Positions 6,269-14,057 of a DNA stretch of 23,152 bases are shown piece after piece (within the stretch, counting starts at the first letter, position 1; the number at the start of each line of letters is the position of its first letter). The stretch spans positions 169-23,320 of the forward strand of contig DLFZ01000078.1 of NCBI GenBank assembly GCA_002482435.1, read 5' to 3'. The translations under genes and the position numbers were made by a program. A model generated the notes under the pieces. That model was not told where the DNA came from and did not search any database. It saw nothing but the letters and a program-made list of their open reading frames with translations. This stretch comes from Christensenella sp. UBA7707. GTDB lineage: Bacteria; Bacillota; Clostridia; Christensenellales; CAG-138.

Positions 6269-7372
6269 TCATTTGAGCGAGCGGCTGTTGTTAAGGACGG
6301 TAGCACTGTACAGAAACAAAACATCTTGATTTTCAAACGTCACATAGTCGCCAATCAAATGGCTATTGATGTACCTAGTATCAACCAGTGTGATCTTAGC
6401 GTATTTTTCTAAAAGGAGCGGAATGAGGCTGCTTGCAAAGGAGTCGCGGAACACCACAAGCTCCCGCCCGGCGGCGTTTGGGTTGGTGATGATCAAAACG
6501 GGGCAGGCGCCAGAAAGAAACATTTCATAAGGGTCGCGGCCATTAAGCCTCTCCAGGTCGTATATGCCGCCCACCTGCTGTGTTTCGGCGTTGTAAACCG
6601 TGCATGCCTCAAGCGTTTCGCTTGTTAAATAGCGGATCGTTTCGCTCTTGAGCGGCAAACCCGACTGGCCGTAATAGACCCCGTAAAACGGCGTGTTTGC
6701 CGAAACGACGGTATAGTTTTCGTAGTCGATTTCCCCAACTCGCATCCCTTTTAAGAGCTGCTGTGCCACATCGGTTATTTGCTCCTGTCTCCAATGAATA
6801 TCGGTCTTGTAATAGTCCGTCACCTGAAGGCAGCCGGATATGTCGATATACTCGGCAAACGGCAAATTATGCTGCATCAAAGAAAACAGCCGCGCGTAAT
6901 CCATGGCCGGATATCCGTTTTTTTGTGAAAGAAAGTATCCCTTGTCCGGCACGACGGAAAGGTAAATTTTTAGGTTTTTCCCCTCCATATAGGTTCCATA
7001 AAGCGCTTCGAATTTGCCCATCGCCGAGGTCACCGACGACACATTTAGCGGATACTCAAGCTTCACTGCATAACCGTCGGAAAGGTAGATGCCGCCGTTA
7101 TCCTTTTTACCCAGCACATAAAGCGAAGTTGCCGCCTTTACGGCTCGAAAGGAATCCCGAAACGGAAACTGGTCAAGCGTATACGTTTCAAACTCCGACA
7201 TGAAGCTTGCACTGAGTACGGCGTCAGCCGTAAAATCTGGCAGCTGCGCAAGCTTTCTCCGCTCGCTTAACGATGTTTCCTGAGAAGGTCGAACCCAGCA
7301 CCAAACCGCCAAAATAAGCCACAGCGCTCCTACAAGTAGCAGCGCTGGAATGCATTTTGCTTTGAGATTCAC
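6269..7372 (-). CDS. DHHW/AlgJ-like protein for surface polymer O-acylation
   Basis: 367 residues from GTG 7372, preceded by AAGGTGG. An in-frame TTG at 7390 overlaps the upstream stop but has no ribosome site. One N-terminal membrane anchor (about 7-27) is followed by an extracytoplasmic domain of the AlgJ/AlgX/DHHW type. The motif TDIHW is at about 190-194 (the second position of the classic DHHW is Ile) and FRDSFASS at about 308-315, giving the Asp/His and Ser residues expected of this SGNH-hydrolase-like family. Such proteins work with MBOAT acyltransferases to transfer acyl groups to extracellular polysaccharides. It follows the MBOAT gene directly (14-bp gap), so they form one operon. 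The substrate is unknown. Confidence 0.88.
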   Translation of the reverse strand: MNLKAKCIPALLLVGALWLILAVWCWVRPSQETSLSERRKLAQLPDFTADAVLSASFMSEFETYTLDQFPFRDSFRAVKAATSLYVLGKKDNGGIYLSDGYAVKLEYPLNVSSVTSAMGKFEALYGTYMEGKNLKIYLSVVPDKGYFLSQKNGYPAMDYARLFSLMQHNLPFAEYIDISGCLQVTDYYKTDIHWRQEQITDVAQQLLKGMRVGEIDYENYTVVSANTPFYGVYYGQSGLPLKSETIRYLTSETLEACTVYNAETQQVGGIYDLERLNGRDPYEMFLSGACPVLIITNPNAAGRELVVFRDSFASSLIPLLLEKYAKITLVDTRYINSHLIGDYVTFENQDVLFLYSATVLNNSRSLK

Positions 7373-7386
7373 CTCGCCACCTTCTT

Positions 7387-8790
7387 TCAAAAACGAAAAT
7401 ATAAAAACGGGTTAAAGGAACCGTCCACTAGGTACGCTGTCACCGTTACAAGCAGCACGACGAGCACCGTCGGCTCAGCCACGCGAAGCAAGCGCGCACC
7501 GATGGTTTTTTCGCAACAATGAGATACGGCGGTTTTGCACAAAGGCGTGCACCCAACTATGGCGGCAGCAAGGAGCAGTGCATAGCTTTGGAGGTAATAG
7601 AGCGTTTCTGCGTTTGCAAAAGGGAGACCCCCCATGCCGAACATTGCGCCGATGTCCACTGCGGCGGCTTTCAGGCCTGAGGCGTTGAACAGAACAAAGC
7701 TCAGCACGACAAAAAACATCACATAAAAATGAGTTGCGAGCCTTGGAAGCTTTTCCAAAACCCCCGCAAGCCAAAACTTTTCAGCCATCAGCAAAACAGC
7801 GAACAGCGCGCCCCATAGCACAAAGTTCCATGCAGCACCGTGCCAGAGCCCTGTCAGCATCCACACCACTGCAAGATTAAACAGCCACCGTTGTTTTTTC
7901 ACGCGGTTGCCGCCCAAAGGGATGTACACATAATCCCGAAACCAAGAGCTGAGCGATATATGCCAGCGCCTCCAAAACTCCGTAATGCTGCGGGAAGTGT
8001 AGGGGTAGTTGAAGTTTTCGAGCAAATGGAAGCCAAACATCCTGCCAAGTCCCAATGCCATGTCACTATAACCCGAAAAATCAAAGTAGATCTGCATTGT
8101 AAAGGCAACGGCGTACAGCCAGTAAAACAGCACAGACTTCGCCTGGGAAACCAGAAAGGCATCGCATAGCTCCCCAAGCATATTGGCGATGAGCACTTTT
8201 TTTGCAAGTCCGAACAGGAAGCGGCGCGCCCCCAAAAATACCTCATCTGCGGTGATGCTCCGCGACGTTAGCTCCTTTGCAACGTCCACATAGCGTACGA
8301 TAGGCCCCGCAACAAGCTGAGGAAATAACATGATGTAAGTTGCAAAGTCGACAAGGTTCCTCTGGGCCTTCACATCGCCCCGGTAGATGTCCACCACGTA
8401 GCTTAGCATATGAAAGGTATAAAAACTGATGCCGAGCGGCAGAACGATTTTTAAAAGAGGAAGATCGGTACCCATAAGACCGTTGATGTTTGCAATAAAA
8501 AAATCCGCATACTTGAAGTATGCGAGAAAGCCGAGCACGACGACACAGTAAACCGTTATACAAAGCTTCGCCCGCTTTTTATAGGCGTATTTTTCCACCA
8601 GCAGACCGAAAAAATAACCGAGCAGAATGGATGTGCCGATCAACAAAAGATACTTCGGCCCTCCCCATGCGTAAAAAACGAGGCTGGAAAGCAGCAGCAC
8701 GCCGTTTTTCAGCCATTTAGGCACCACACAGTGCAAAAAGAGCACAATAGGCAAAAAGTAATATAAAAACGTTATACTTGAAAACAGCAT
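7387..8790 (-). CDS. MBOAT family O-acyltransferase (AlgI/DltB-like)
   Basis: 467 residues, polytopic with about ten predicted membrane helices. The MBOAT core is unmistakable: FWRRWHISLSSW and then RDYVYIPLGGNR, followed by LTGLWHGAAWNF with the conserved catalytic histidine. Family members move acyl groups, usually acetyl, across the membrane onto extracellular polymers, as AlgI does for alginate and DltB with D-alanine for teichoic acid. The ATG at 8790 has AGAGGAAG immediately upstream. A 13-bp perfect hairpin sits directly before the ribosome site. The pairing with a DHHW protein and a DUF4358 lipoprotein is a recurrent Clostridia cassette, probably modifying a wall or capsule polymer. 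Confidence 0.93.
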   Translation of the reverse strand: MLFSSITFLYYFLPIVLFLHCVVPKWLKNGVLLLSSLVFYAWGGPKYLLLIGTSILLGYFFGLLVEKYAYKKRAKLCITVYCVVVLGFLAYFKYADFFIANINGLMGTDLPLLKIVLPLGISFYTFHMLSYVVDIYRGDVKAQRNLVDFATYIMLFPQLVAGPIVRYVDVAKELTSRSITADEVFLGARRFLFGLAKKVLIANMLGELCDAFLVSQAKSVLFYWLYAVAFTMQIYFDFSGYSDMALGLGRMFGFHLLENFNYPYTSRSITEFWRRWHISLSSWFRDYVYIPLGGNRVKKQRWLFNLAVVWMLTGLWHGAAWNFVLWGALFAVLLMAEKFWLAGVLEKLPRLATHFYVMFFVVLSFVLFNASGLKAAAVDIGAMFGMGGLPFANAETLYYLQSYALLLAAAIVGCTPLCKTAVSHCCEKTIGARLLRVAEPTVLVVLLVTVTAYLVDGSFNPFLYFRF

Positions 8791-8801
8791 GCTTCCTCTT
8801 G

Positions 8802-8836
8802 CAAGGCCCGCTTTCTTTCACAAAAAGCGGGCCTTG
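8802..8836 (-). repeat. 13-bp perfect hairpin between DUF4358 and MBOAT genes
   Basis: CAAGGCCCGCTTT (8802-8814) pairs perfectly with AAAGCGGGCCTTG (8824-8836) around a 9-nt loop. It starts 11 bp after the DUF4358 stop and ends next to the MBOAT ribosome site. There is no T-run after it on either strand, so it is not a standard intrinsic terminator. An mRNA processing or stability element setting lipoprotein versus acyltransferase expression, or an attenuator, is possible. Confidence 0.75.
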
Positions 8837-8847
8837 TACAACGATGG

Positions 8848-9429
8848 TTATTTTAAATCAACAGTCAGCGTTCCTCCGCAAACGGCGCTGAATGCATCCA
8901 CGATCTGCGCGGCGGTAACCGTATCGGAAAGCGCAGACGAAACCATGATCAACATCACCACGTCGCCGCAGGCAGCCACGCGAAGATCATCCGCCTCCAC
9001 GCAAATCCACTTTCGCGTATCAATGCCATCCTTCATGGCTTGGGCGACATCCTGCGCATCCGCACCGTCCTTGAGGCGAACCAGTACTAGCGAATATGCC
9101 TGAGAGCTCATCATGGCTTCAGAAACGAAGGCTTCCTCAATTTTATCCGCGTCGCTTAGGCCGGTGAAATACTTAATGCTATCCGCGTCGCCGACATCGA
9201 CCGCCTTCGTTTCGACCGCGATTCCCGCGTCTTTGTTGGCATAGATCTCATCGATGATCGACGAAAGCTCTCCTTGCAGGCCATTTGGCACATCCGTACC
9301 GGCGACTTCGCCCGTGGCGGTGGGCGACGTTGTTTGAGTGGGCTGTTCGGAGCCGTTTTGGTTTCCGCAGCCAGACAGCATCGATGCGAGAAGAAGCACC
9401 GCAAGGATGGCGGATATGAGTTTTGACAT
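8848..9429 (-). CDS. DUF4358 lipoprotein
   Basis: 193 residues from ATG 9429; a longer in-frame start at 9462 is less likely because GGGGGT lies properly before 9429. The N-terminus is a lipoprotein signal with lipobox LSGC (Cys at about 21), then a low-complexity Gln/Thr/Ser linker. The remainder matches DUF4358: IDEIYANKDAGI and then AYSLVLVRLKDG and KWICVEADDLRVA segments. The domain has no known activity. It is regularly found beside MBOAT and DHHW genes in Clostridia and is probably an extracytoplasmic accessory or quality-control protein of that cassette. It should be anchored to the outer face of the membrane. It is the first gene of this operon. Confidence 0.88.
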   Translation of the reverse strand: MSKLISAILAVLLLASMLSGCGNQNGSEQPTQTTSPTATGEVAGTDVPNGLQGELSSIIDEIYANKDAGIAVETKAVDVGDADSIKYFTGLSDADKIEEAFVSEAMMSSQAYSLVLVRLKDGADAQDVAQAMKDGIDTRKWICVEADDLRVAACGDVVMLIMVSSALSDTVTAAQIVDAFSAVCGGTLTVDLK

Positions 9430-9782
9430 GGTAATACCCCCGTGATTGTTCAAATTTTGCAATCAGCCACATGCCTATTGCTTCGTGTTACTCGGCTCGT
9501 CCATCAGAGCCGCTTCCTTATATACGTTTCAAATTGCGATTGGGTTACATCGTCGAACAAAAACTTTTTTCCGCTCTTTCCTTTTTTTATAAGTTTTCCT
9601 CTTCCTACCAATCGTATCCGCTTCGTTTGCGAAAGAATATGCGCCTAAATTACACAAGCAAAACAGCACCGTATAGGGTGCCGTTTTGTTGAAGCGTTTT
9701 GAGCAAATCCTACAGAGCAAGCGCTAGCTTAGCAGCCGGTTAAATGTTTTCGGCGCTTACAAAAGCCGCACTAACACGCCTT
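9430..9782. other. Intergenic region between TetR and DUF4358 genes
   Basis: No credible gene is present. The region is AT-rich around 9560-9620. It holds a perfect 6-bp stem CGGCTC-N8-GAGCCG at 9493-9512, which would lie in the leader of the DUF4358 transcript, and the terminator-like hairpin at 9659-9688. I could not find a convincing -35/-10 pair for the DUF4358 operon, although TATATA occurs near 9519-9524. Confidence 0.5.
9659..9688 (-). terminator. Terminator-like hairpin downstream of TetR gene
   Basis: CAAAACaGCACC (9659-9670) pairs with GGTGCcGTTTTG (9677-9688), 11 of 12 positions, around a 6-nt loop. The outer A/T-rich pairs give a short T-run on either strand, so it could work bidirectionally. 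It lies about 95 bp after the TetR stop, which is far for a dedicated terminator. Confidence 0.5.
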
Positions 9783-10328
9783 TTAGCGGCATACCTTTTC
9801 GGCCAGTTCCAAAATCAACGCTGCAATTTGCGTTGGGGGTTTGTGATTTTCACCGTGGAGCCATTCCCTGAGCATGTGGTAGCCTCCGTTGATGACAAAG
9901 GTTATTACAAACTCAAGGCTTTGCTCGTCATATTGGCCACGGAGCTTTTCTAAAAGCATCTGCCGAATCGGCGACAAATGAAAGAGCTTTTGCGGAAAAT
10001 CCGGCTTCACGCTGTTGTCCGTCAAAATGCGGATATACTCGGTATTTCTATAAAAATAAGCGCAGATCGCCTCTAGTTGGCGTGAGGGATCGCCGCCATT
10101 TCTTCCCAGCTCATTTTGAACGCGGTTGAGCAGTTCCTCTTCCATCTCGGAAAGGACATCGTACGGGCTTCCGTAATACCTGTAAAATGTCGTTCGGTTG
10201 ATGCCTGCCTGTTCGCACAAATCACGAACGGATATGTTCCGTATGCCCTTTTCGCGGAGAATTTGCACAAGGGTATCCTTGATCAACCGTTTTGTCAACA
10301 TCACCCTCTGGTTCACTTTTCCATCCAT
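9783..10328 (-). CDS. TetR/AcrR-family transcriptional regulator
   Basis: 181 residues. The N-terminal TetR helix-turn-helix is clear at about 10-58 (NISVRDLCEQAGINRTTFYRYYGS). The C-terminal ligand domain resembles the TetR_C_33 group (for example IRILTDNS, then FVITFVINGGYHMLREWL). The ligand is unknown. The start ATG 10328 has only a weak GAGAG upstream. The gene is divergent from the CTP-kinase-like/CDF-like operon with 179 bp between them. This is the classic arrangement of a TetR repressor controlling its divergent target and itself. Confidence 0.92.
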   Translation of the reverse strand: MDGKVNQRVMLTKRLIKDTLVQILREKGIRNISVRDLCEQAGINRTTFYRYYGSPYDVLSEMEEELLNRVQNELGRNGGDPSRQLEAICAYFYRNTEYIRILTDNSVKPDFPQKLFHLSPIRQMLLEKLRGQYDEQSLEFVITFVINGGYHMLREWLHGENHKPPTQIAALILELAEKVCR

Positions 10329-10409
10329 CCGCTACAACTCTCTTTCCGTAAAATCGCAACATTTTTGAAGTATTTGTTGTTTTTAGCACCACACACAAAG
10401 GAACTGTCG

Positions 10410-10423
10410 GTTGCGAAAGCAAC
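10410..10423. promoter_or_regulatory. Inverted repeat GTTGC-GAAA-GCAAC, candidate TetR operator
   Basis: A perfect 5-bp dyad around GAAA overlaps the -35 element of the divergent operon promoter. The half-site GTTGCGA also occurs in reverse orientation at 10354-10360 near the TetR start, so both genes could be controlled. Assignment to the TetR protein rests on location only. Confidence 0.4.
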
Positions 10424-10439
10424 ACATGTTCATTATAAT
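10411..10439 (+). promoter_or_regulatory. Promoter of CTP-kinase-like / CDF-like operon
   Basis: TTGCGA (10411-10416) and a perfect TATAAT (10434-10439) are separated by 17 bp. Transcription would start near 10446 and leave a leader of about 60 nt before ATG 10508. Confidence 0.7.
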
Positions 10440-10507
10440 TTACGTGGATTTTGCAGTCAACTCACCTACCTTTGTGCTGTGCATAAAGAAAAGAAAGGAT
10501 TTTTGTC

Positions 10508-11221
10508 ATGCTCGAGGAACTGCTTCGGGGTTTCTTCGCATTGTGTACCTATTTTGCTGCGGCCGCCACGCTTATTTTGGTCGTGAAACACCTTGTTCAT
10601 CCCCCGCGGGAATATGTGCGCAAGCTGATGCATACCGTTTGCTTTTTGTCGATTTTTGTTCTCACAGGGGCTTTTGATGTGTGGTATTTGGCGGTCGGGG
10701 CATGCGCCCTACTCGCGCTTATCATCTATCCGGCACTGGCGCTGGCGGAAAAGCACCCCCGCTATGCGGCGCTTTTTAACGAGCGCAGCAAAGGCGAGGT
10801 AAAAAACAGCATGGTGCTGGTTTTCCTTATGATGGCGGTCATGATCGCCATTTTCTGGGGCGCGCTTGGCGAAGGCTTCAAATACATTTCCGTCGTGGCC
10901 ATTCTGGCTTGGGGTTTTGGCGATGCCGCTGCCGCTTTGGTCGGCCAAAAATTCGGCAGGCATCAGGTAACAATGCCGCTTATTGAACAGCAAAAAACAT
11001 GGGAAGGCACTTTTGCCATGTTTGTTGTAGCATTCTTAGCGATTTTTGTTTCCCTGTTGATCTATGCAAAGCTGCGCTGGTATTTATGCCTGCCGGTCGC
11101 GCTTGCTGTTGCGGCGGTTTCGGCCTTTACGGAACTTGTTTCGCGCAAAGGTAGGGATACAATCAACGTCCCGTTTGCAACGGCACTGCCGCTGTTCTTG
11201 TTGGTGTACTTTCTAAGCTGA
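10508..11221 (+). CDS. CTP-dependent polyprenol/phytol kinase-like membrane protein
   Basis: 237 residues with about seven membrane helices. The motif order fits the dolichol kinase/phytol kinase/CDP-diglyceride synthase superfamily: RKLMH (38-42), GFGDAAAALVGQKFG (136-150), KTWEGT (163-168), and TELVSRKGRDTINVP (208-222). The superfamily phosphorylates a lipid alcohol with CTP, or makes CDP-lipid. The short length and the KGRDTINVP motif favour the kinase branch over CdsA. The lipid substrate cannot be read from sequence. ATG 10508 has AAAGGA 9 nt upstream. It is followed 15 bp later by the CDF-like gene, and a divergent TetR gene probably regulates both. Confidence 0.75.
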   Translation: MLEELLRGFFALCTYFAAAATLILVVKHLVHPPREYVRKLMHTVCFLSIFVLTGAFDVWYLAVGACALLALIIYPALALAEKHPRYAALFNERSKGEVKNSMVLVFLMMAVMIAIFWGALGEGFKYISVVAILAWGFGDAAAALVGQKFGRHQVTMPLIEQQKTWEGTFAMFVVAFLAIFVSLLIYAKLRWYLCLPVALAVAAVSAFTELVSRKGRDTINVPFATALPLFLLVYFLS

Positions 11222-11236
11222 TCGGAGAAGGCGAAT

Positions 11237-11881
11237 ATGCCCGAAAAACAACCCGCATTACGAACAAAGGATGGCGAACGAACGCTTCTTTCAGCGCTTC
11301 TTTTGAGCGCACCGGGGCCAGCCATCATCAGTTATGCAGCGCTCGTGAGCGGTTCCGCCGCGCAGATGGCGGATTTTTTAAGGCGAGCCTCGGAGCTCGT
11401 GGCAACCTTTGCCTCCTTTTTGATTTACCGGAAGCTTAGGAAACACCCCGACGAGGCGAGCGCTCGAGCAAAACGGCTGGAGCGTCTGTCCAGCGATACG
11501 GTCGCCGCGGCAATGTGCGTATCCGCAATCGCCCTGATCGTTGTTGGGATTGTTCGGCTGCTGTCGGAAAAGCCGAGCGCAAAAACCCCGCTCGGGCTCG
11601 TGATTGCCGCGCTGGGGCTGGTGGTTAACGTTTGGTTCTGGCGCAAATACCGCGCAATGAACAAGGAGCATCCCGACGCGGTCGTAGCCGCGCAGCAGCA
11701 GTTGTACCGCGGAAAAGCAAGCGTCGACCTTTGTATTGTTGCGGCGCTGGCGGTGGTAACCATCGCTCCGCTTTCCCCACTTGTAAGATACGCCGACGCC
11801 TTCGGCTCCATTGCGGTTGCCGTTTACCTTTTGTACAGCGGAATAAACGTTTTTAGAAAGGCGCGTGCAAACACGGTATAA
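11237..11881 (+). CDS. Short CDF-like (cation diffusion facilitator) membrane protein
   Basis: 214 residues, five or six membrane helices. Two stretches match CDF transporters: TM2 (SAAQMADFLRRASELVATF, 40-58) and TM6 (RYADAFGSIAVAVYLLYSG, 184-202). Compared with YiiP-type metal sites (Asp, Asp, His, Asp), only D46 and D164 appear kept. The second TM2 position reads R50 and the TM5 histidine reads about K160. The cytoplasmic C-terminal domain of normal CDF proteins (about 300 residues total) is absent. It is therefore probably not a standard zinc exporter. ATG 11237 follows GAGAAGG and lies 15 bp after the lipid-kinase gene. The alignment was made by eye, so the residue comparison is approximate. 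Confidence 0.7.
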   Translation: MPEKQPALRTKDGERTLLSALLLSAPGPAIISYAALVSGSAAQMADFLRRASELVATFASFLIYRKLRKHPDEASARAKRLERLSSDTVAAAMCVSAIALIVVGIVRLLSEKPSAKTPLGLVIAALGLVVNVWFWRKYRAMNKEHPDAVVAAQQQLYRGKASVDLCIVAALAVVTIAPLSPLVRYADAFGSIAVAVYLLYSGINVFRKARANTV

Positions 11882-11912
11882 CGGTTTTGTATAACCTTTG
11901 CTTGCCTTAAGG

Positions 11913-11953
11913 AAACAATGACCTGCGGTAAAACCCGCAGGTCATTGTTTTTT
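11913..11953 (+). terminator. Strong intrinsic terminator
   Basis: A 16-bp perfect stem (11913-11928 with 11935-11950) with loop TAAAAC ends in a run of six T (11948-11953). It lies about 30 bp after the CDF-like stop. A-rich and T-rich flanks on both sides suggest it also ends the converging diguanylate cyclase transcript. Confidence 0.92.
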
Positions 11954-11988
11954 AAGTCTTTTTTCGATGAAAACGGATTTTTTGCTTG

Positions 11989-13884
11989 CTAACTGCAAAA
12001 TTCTTCGCAGCAAACTCGGTTGCGCCCAAGATTTTTGGCTTTGTACATTTCAACGTCGGCGCGCTTAATCCAATCGTTGATGTCTTTTTCGCCTCGATAT
12101 TGTGCAACGCCAATGCTTACGGTAATTTTCCCGACACCCTCGTAAGGTGACTGTTCCGCCGCGTTTCTGATTTTTTCAGCTGCCGCGTACGCCTCGCCGA
12201 TGGGTGCACCCGGAAGATAGGCAACAAACTCCTCGCCGCCCCAGCGCGCGAAAACGTCCGTTTTGCGGATGCTGTTCTGCACGGTTGCGGCAACATGCAT
12301 CAGAACCTGATCCCCCACGTCGTGACCATACGCATCGTTTACCGCCTTGAAGTGATCAAGGTCAAGCAAAAGAATCGACATGGGCTCATTGCGTCGCTTT
12401 TCAATTTCCCCGGTAAGATAGGCCTCCAAATAGGCTCTGTTGCGCACGCCGGTCAACTTATCGTAGGTTGCGGTTTCGTGCAGTTGTGCGTTTTGGTTTC
12501 TCAGTTCCTGTGCCAGCTGTCTTAGAGTCTCTTCCCTTTTTTGGAGCTCATCTTCCATTTTGCGGCGCTCCGTAATGTCCCTGACAATTGAAACCATGCG
12601 TTCGGGCATATGAGTGGCGCCTTTGATTACTTCGCTTTTCACTTCCATGATGAATTCCTGCCCGTCAATACGAACGGCGCGATACTCGTTCATGCCGGGA
12701 TTATGGCCGCGGTAAAGCCTCGCAAGGTTGCCAAACAAACGTGGCCGCTCCTCCGGCGCAACAAACTCAAACAGCTTATGGCCCGGAAGTGTGTCCTCAT
12801 CCACGCGCATGCCAACCAGCGCGTAAGCAGCCGGAGACGCAACGAGGATCGTTCCGTTTCCATCGGATATCACGACGGCATCGGGTGACGCGTTCAAAAA
12901 GGACTTGTAGAGCGTTTCACTCACCTCAAGCCGGTCGCGTACCTGGGCAAGCTCCTGTTTTTGCAGCGCCAATTTTTTGTTAAAACGCCTCAGCTGCATC
13001 GACCATAAAAAAACCGCAGTCAAGATCAGCACAAATACGCCGGACAAAATAAAAAACAGCTTATAATCAAAACCCTGCTGAATCGTGACGGGGATATGGC
13101 GGTTGGTTATCTCTTCAACTTCCTGTTGCGACAAGGAGGCGATCCCCTTGTTCAGGATTTGGAGCAGCATCGGATCGTATTTGCTTACGCCGATGCTCAG
13201 CTTGTTTTCATAATTGTCGATCTGTCCGGAAATCTTTAAGTTAAAAAAGCCCTCTTGCCGAATGGTATATGCCGCCATCGTCAGCGACCGCACGGTAAAA
13301 TCGGCTCTGCGCGAGGAAACAGCGTCCATCGCTTCGCTTTCGGATGGCACGAGAATAATTTTGATATTGGGATAGTCCCCCCTGAGCCGCTCTTCAATGC
13401 TCGTGCCTTCCGGCAAAACCGCGGTTTCGCTCAAAGTGGACAAATTCTGAATATACTCGTGCTCATTTCGCGTAATGATCACGCTGGGGTCAGAGAAGAG
13501 CGTATCGGTGAAGTTCATCCATTGCTCTCTTTGTTCGGTCTGGTTCAGAAAGCTCAAAATATCGCATTTGCCATTTGCCATAAAAGAAAGGCTTTCCTGC
13601 CAGTCTCTCGTAGGAACCAGTTCGATCTGCAATCCTGTTCTCTGCGCTACAAGCGCGATAAGATCCGCGGCGATTCCCCAATGGCGGCCGCTTTCGTCAA
13701 TTTTCTCATACGGATACCAATCCGGATCAACACACATCTTTACAGTACCACGCGATTGCACATACGCCTGCTCTTCTGCGGTTAGGTTGACTCGGTTTTC
13801 CGCTCGGGCGTTTGATACGCAAACGGTCAAACATACGATGGCCATTGCAACAGCCGCTATTTTTTGTATAATTTTGGAGCCCAT
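11989..13884 (-). CDS. Diguanylate cyclase with periplasmic-type solute-binding sensor, PAS and GGDEF
   Basis: 631 residues. A signal peptide ends at ARA-E (28/29). A family 3 solute-binding domain follows at about 30-265 (VKMCVDPDWYPYE, then GIAADLIALVA). One membrane helix is at about 272-294. A PAS domain with its C-terminal motif lies at about 320-440 (ASPDAVVISDGNG, RDITERRKMEDEL), then a short coiled coil. The GGDEF domain is at about 468-625 with an intact active site GGEEF at 549-553. The inhibitory site RxxD is present (RKTD, 540-543), five residues before GGEEF. It should make c-di-GMP from GTP in response to an extracytoplasmic amino-acid-like ligand, with product feedback. No EAL domain is present. 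The start ATG 13884 has AAGGGA 9-10 nt upstream. Confidence 0.93.
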   Translation of the reverse strand: MGSKIIQKIAAVAMAIVCLTVCVSNARAENRVNLTAEEQAYVQSRGTVKMCVDPDWYPYEKIDESGRHWGIAADLIALVAQRTGLQIELVPTRDWQESLSFMANGKCDILSFLNQTEQREQWMNFTDTLFSDPSVIITRNEHEYIQNLSTLSETAVLPEGTSIEERLRGDYPNIKIILVPSESEAMDAVSSRRADFTVRSLTMAAYTIRQEGFFNLKISGQIDNYENKLSIGVSKYDPMLLQILNKGIASLSQQEVEEITNRHIPVTIQQGFDYKLFFILSGVFVLILTAVFLWSMQLRRFNKKLALQKQELAQVRDRLEVSETLYKSFLNASPDAVVISDGNGTILVASPAAYALVGMRVDEDTLPGHKLFEFVAPEERPRLFGNLARLYRGHNPGMNEYRAVRIDGQEFIMEVKSEVIKGATHMPERMVSIVRDITERRKMEDELQKREETLRQLAQELRNQNAQLHETATYDKLTGVRNRAYLEAYLTGEIEKRRNEPMSILLLDLDHFKAVNDAYGHDVGDQVLMHVAATVQNSIRKTDVFARWGGEEFVAYLPGAPIGEAYAAAEKIRNAAEQSPYEGVGKITVSIGVAQYRGEKDINDWIKRADVEMYKAKNLGRNRVCCEEFCS

Positions 13885-13940
13885 GGCGGACTTTTCCCTT
13901 CATGCGTTCTTTCGCGCAACACGTTTCTCAAATTGCATAA

Positions 13941-13975
13941 CTTATAAACAAAGAATACTTCTTAAGAATTATAAG
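13941..13975. repeat. Inverted repeat CTTATAA-N21-TTATAAG over cyclase promoter
   Basis: CTTATAA (13941-13947) and TTATAAG (13969-13975) are perfect inverted arms, with an internal 10-bp palindrome TTCTTAAGAA (13959-13968). They cover the -10 element and transcription start of the diguanylate cyclase promoter and could bind a regulator. The AT-rich composition makes chance symmetry possible. Confidence 0.35.
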
Positions 13976-13996
13976 CACAATCGCAAGGATGCGCAA
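13968..13996 (-). promoter_or_regulatory. Promoter of diguanylate cyclase gene
   Basis: On the minus strand TTGCGC (13991-13996) and a perfect TATAAT (13968-13973) are separated by 17 bp. Transcription would start near 13961, about 77 nt before the ATG. No c-di-GMP riboswitch consensus is visible in this leader. Confidence 0.65.
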
Positions 13997-14057
13997 GTAT
14001 TCTTCGTTTGTCTTTCTTTTTCGCACGCGCTTGCAAGTGCCTTTTTAAAAAACGTAC

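Noticed and set aside
7840..8169. 109-codon plus-strand open frame
   Set aside because: It is the antisense shadow of the MBOAT gene.
8802..8836. Standard intrinsic terminator call
   Set aside because: The stem is strong but no T-run follows on either strand.
13885..13967. c-di-GMP riboswitch in the cyclase leader
   Set aside because: The leader is short and I see no GEMM-type conserved bases.
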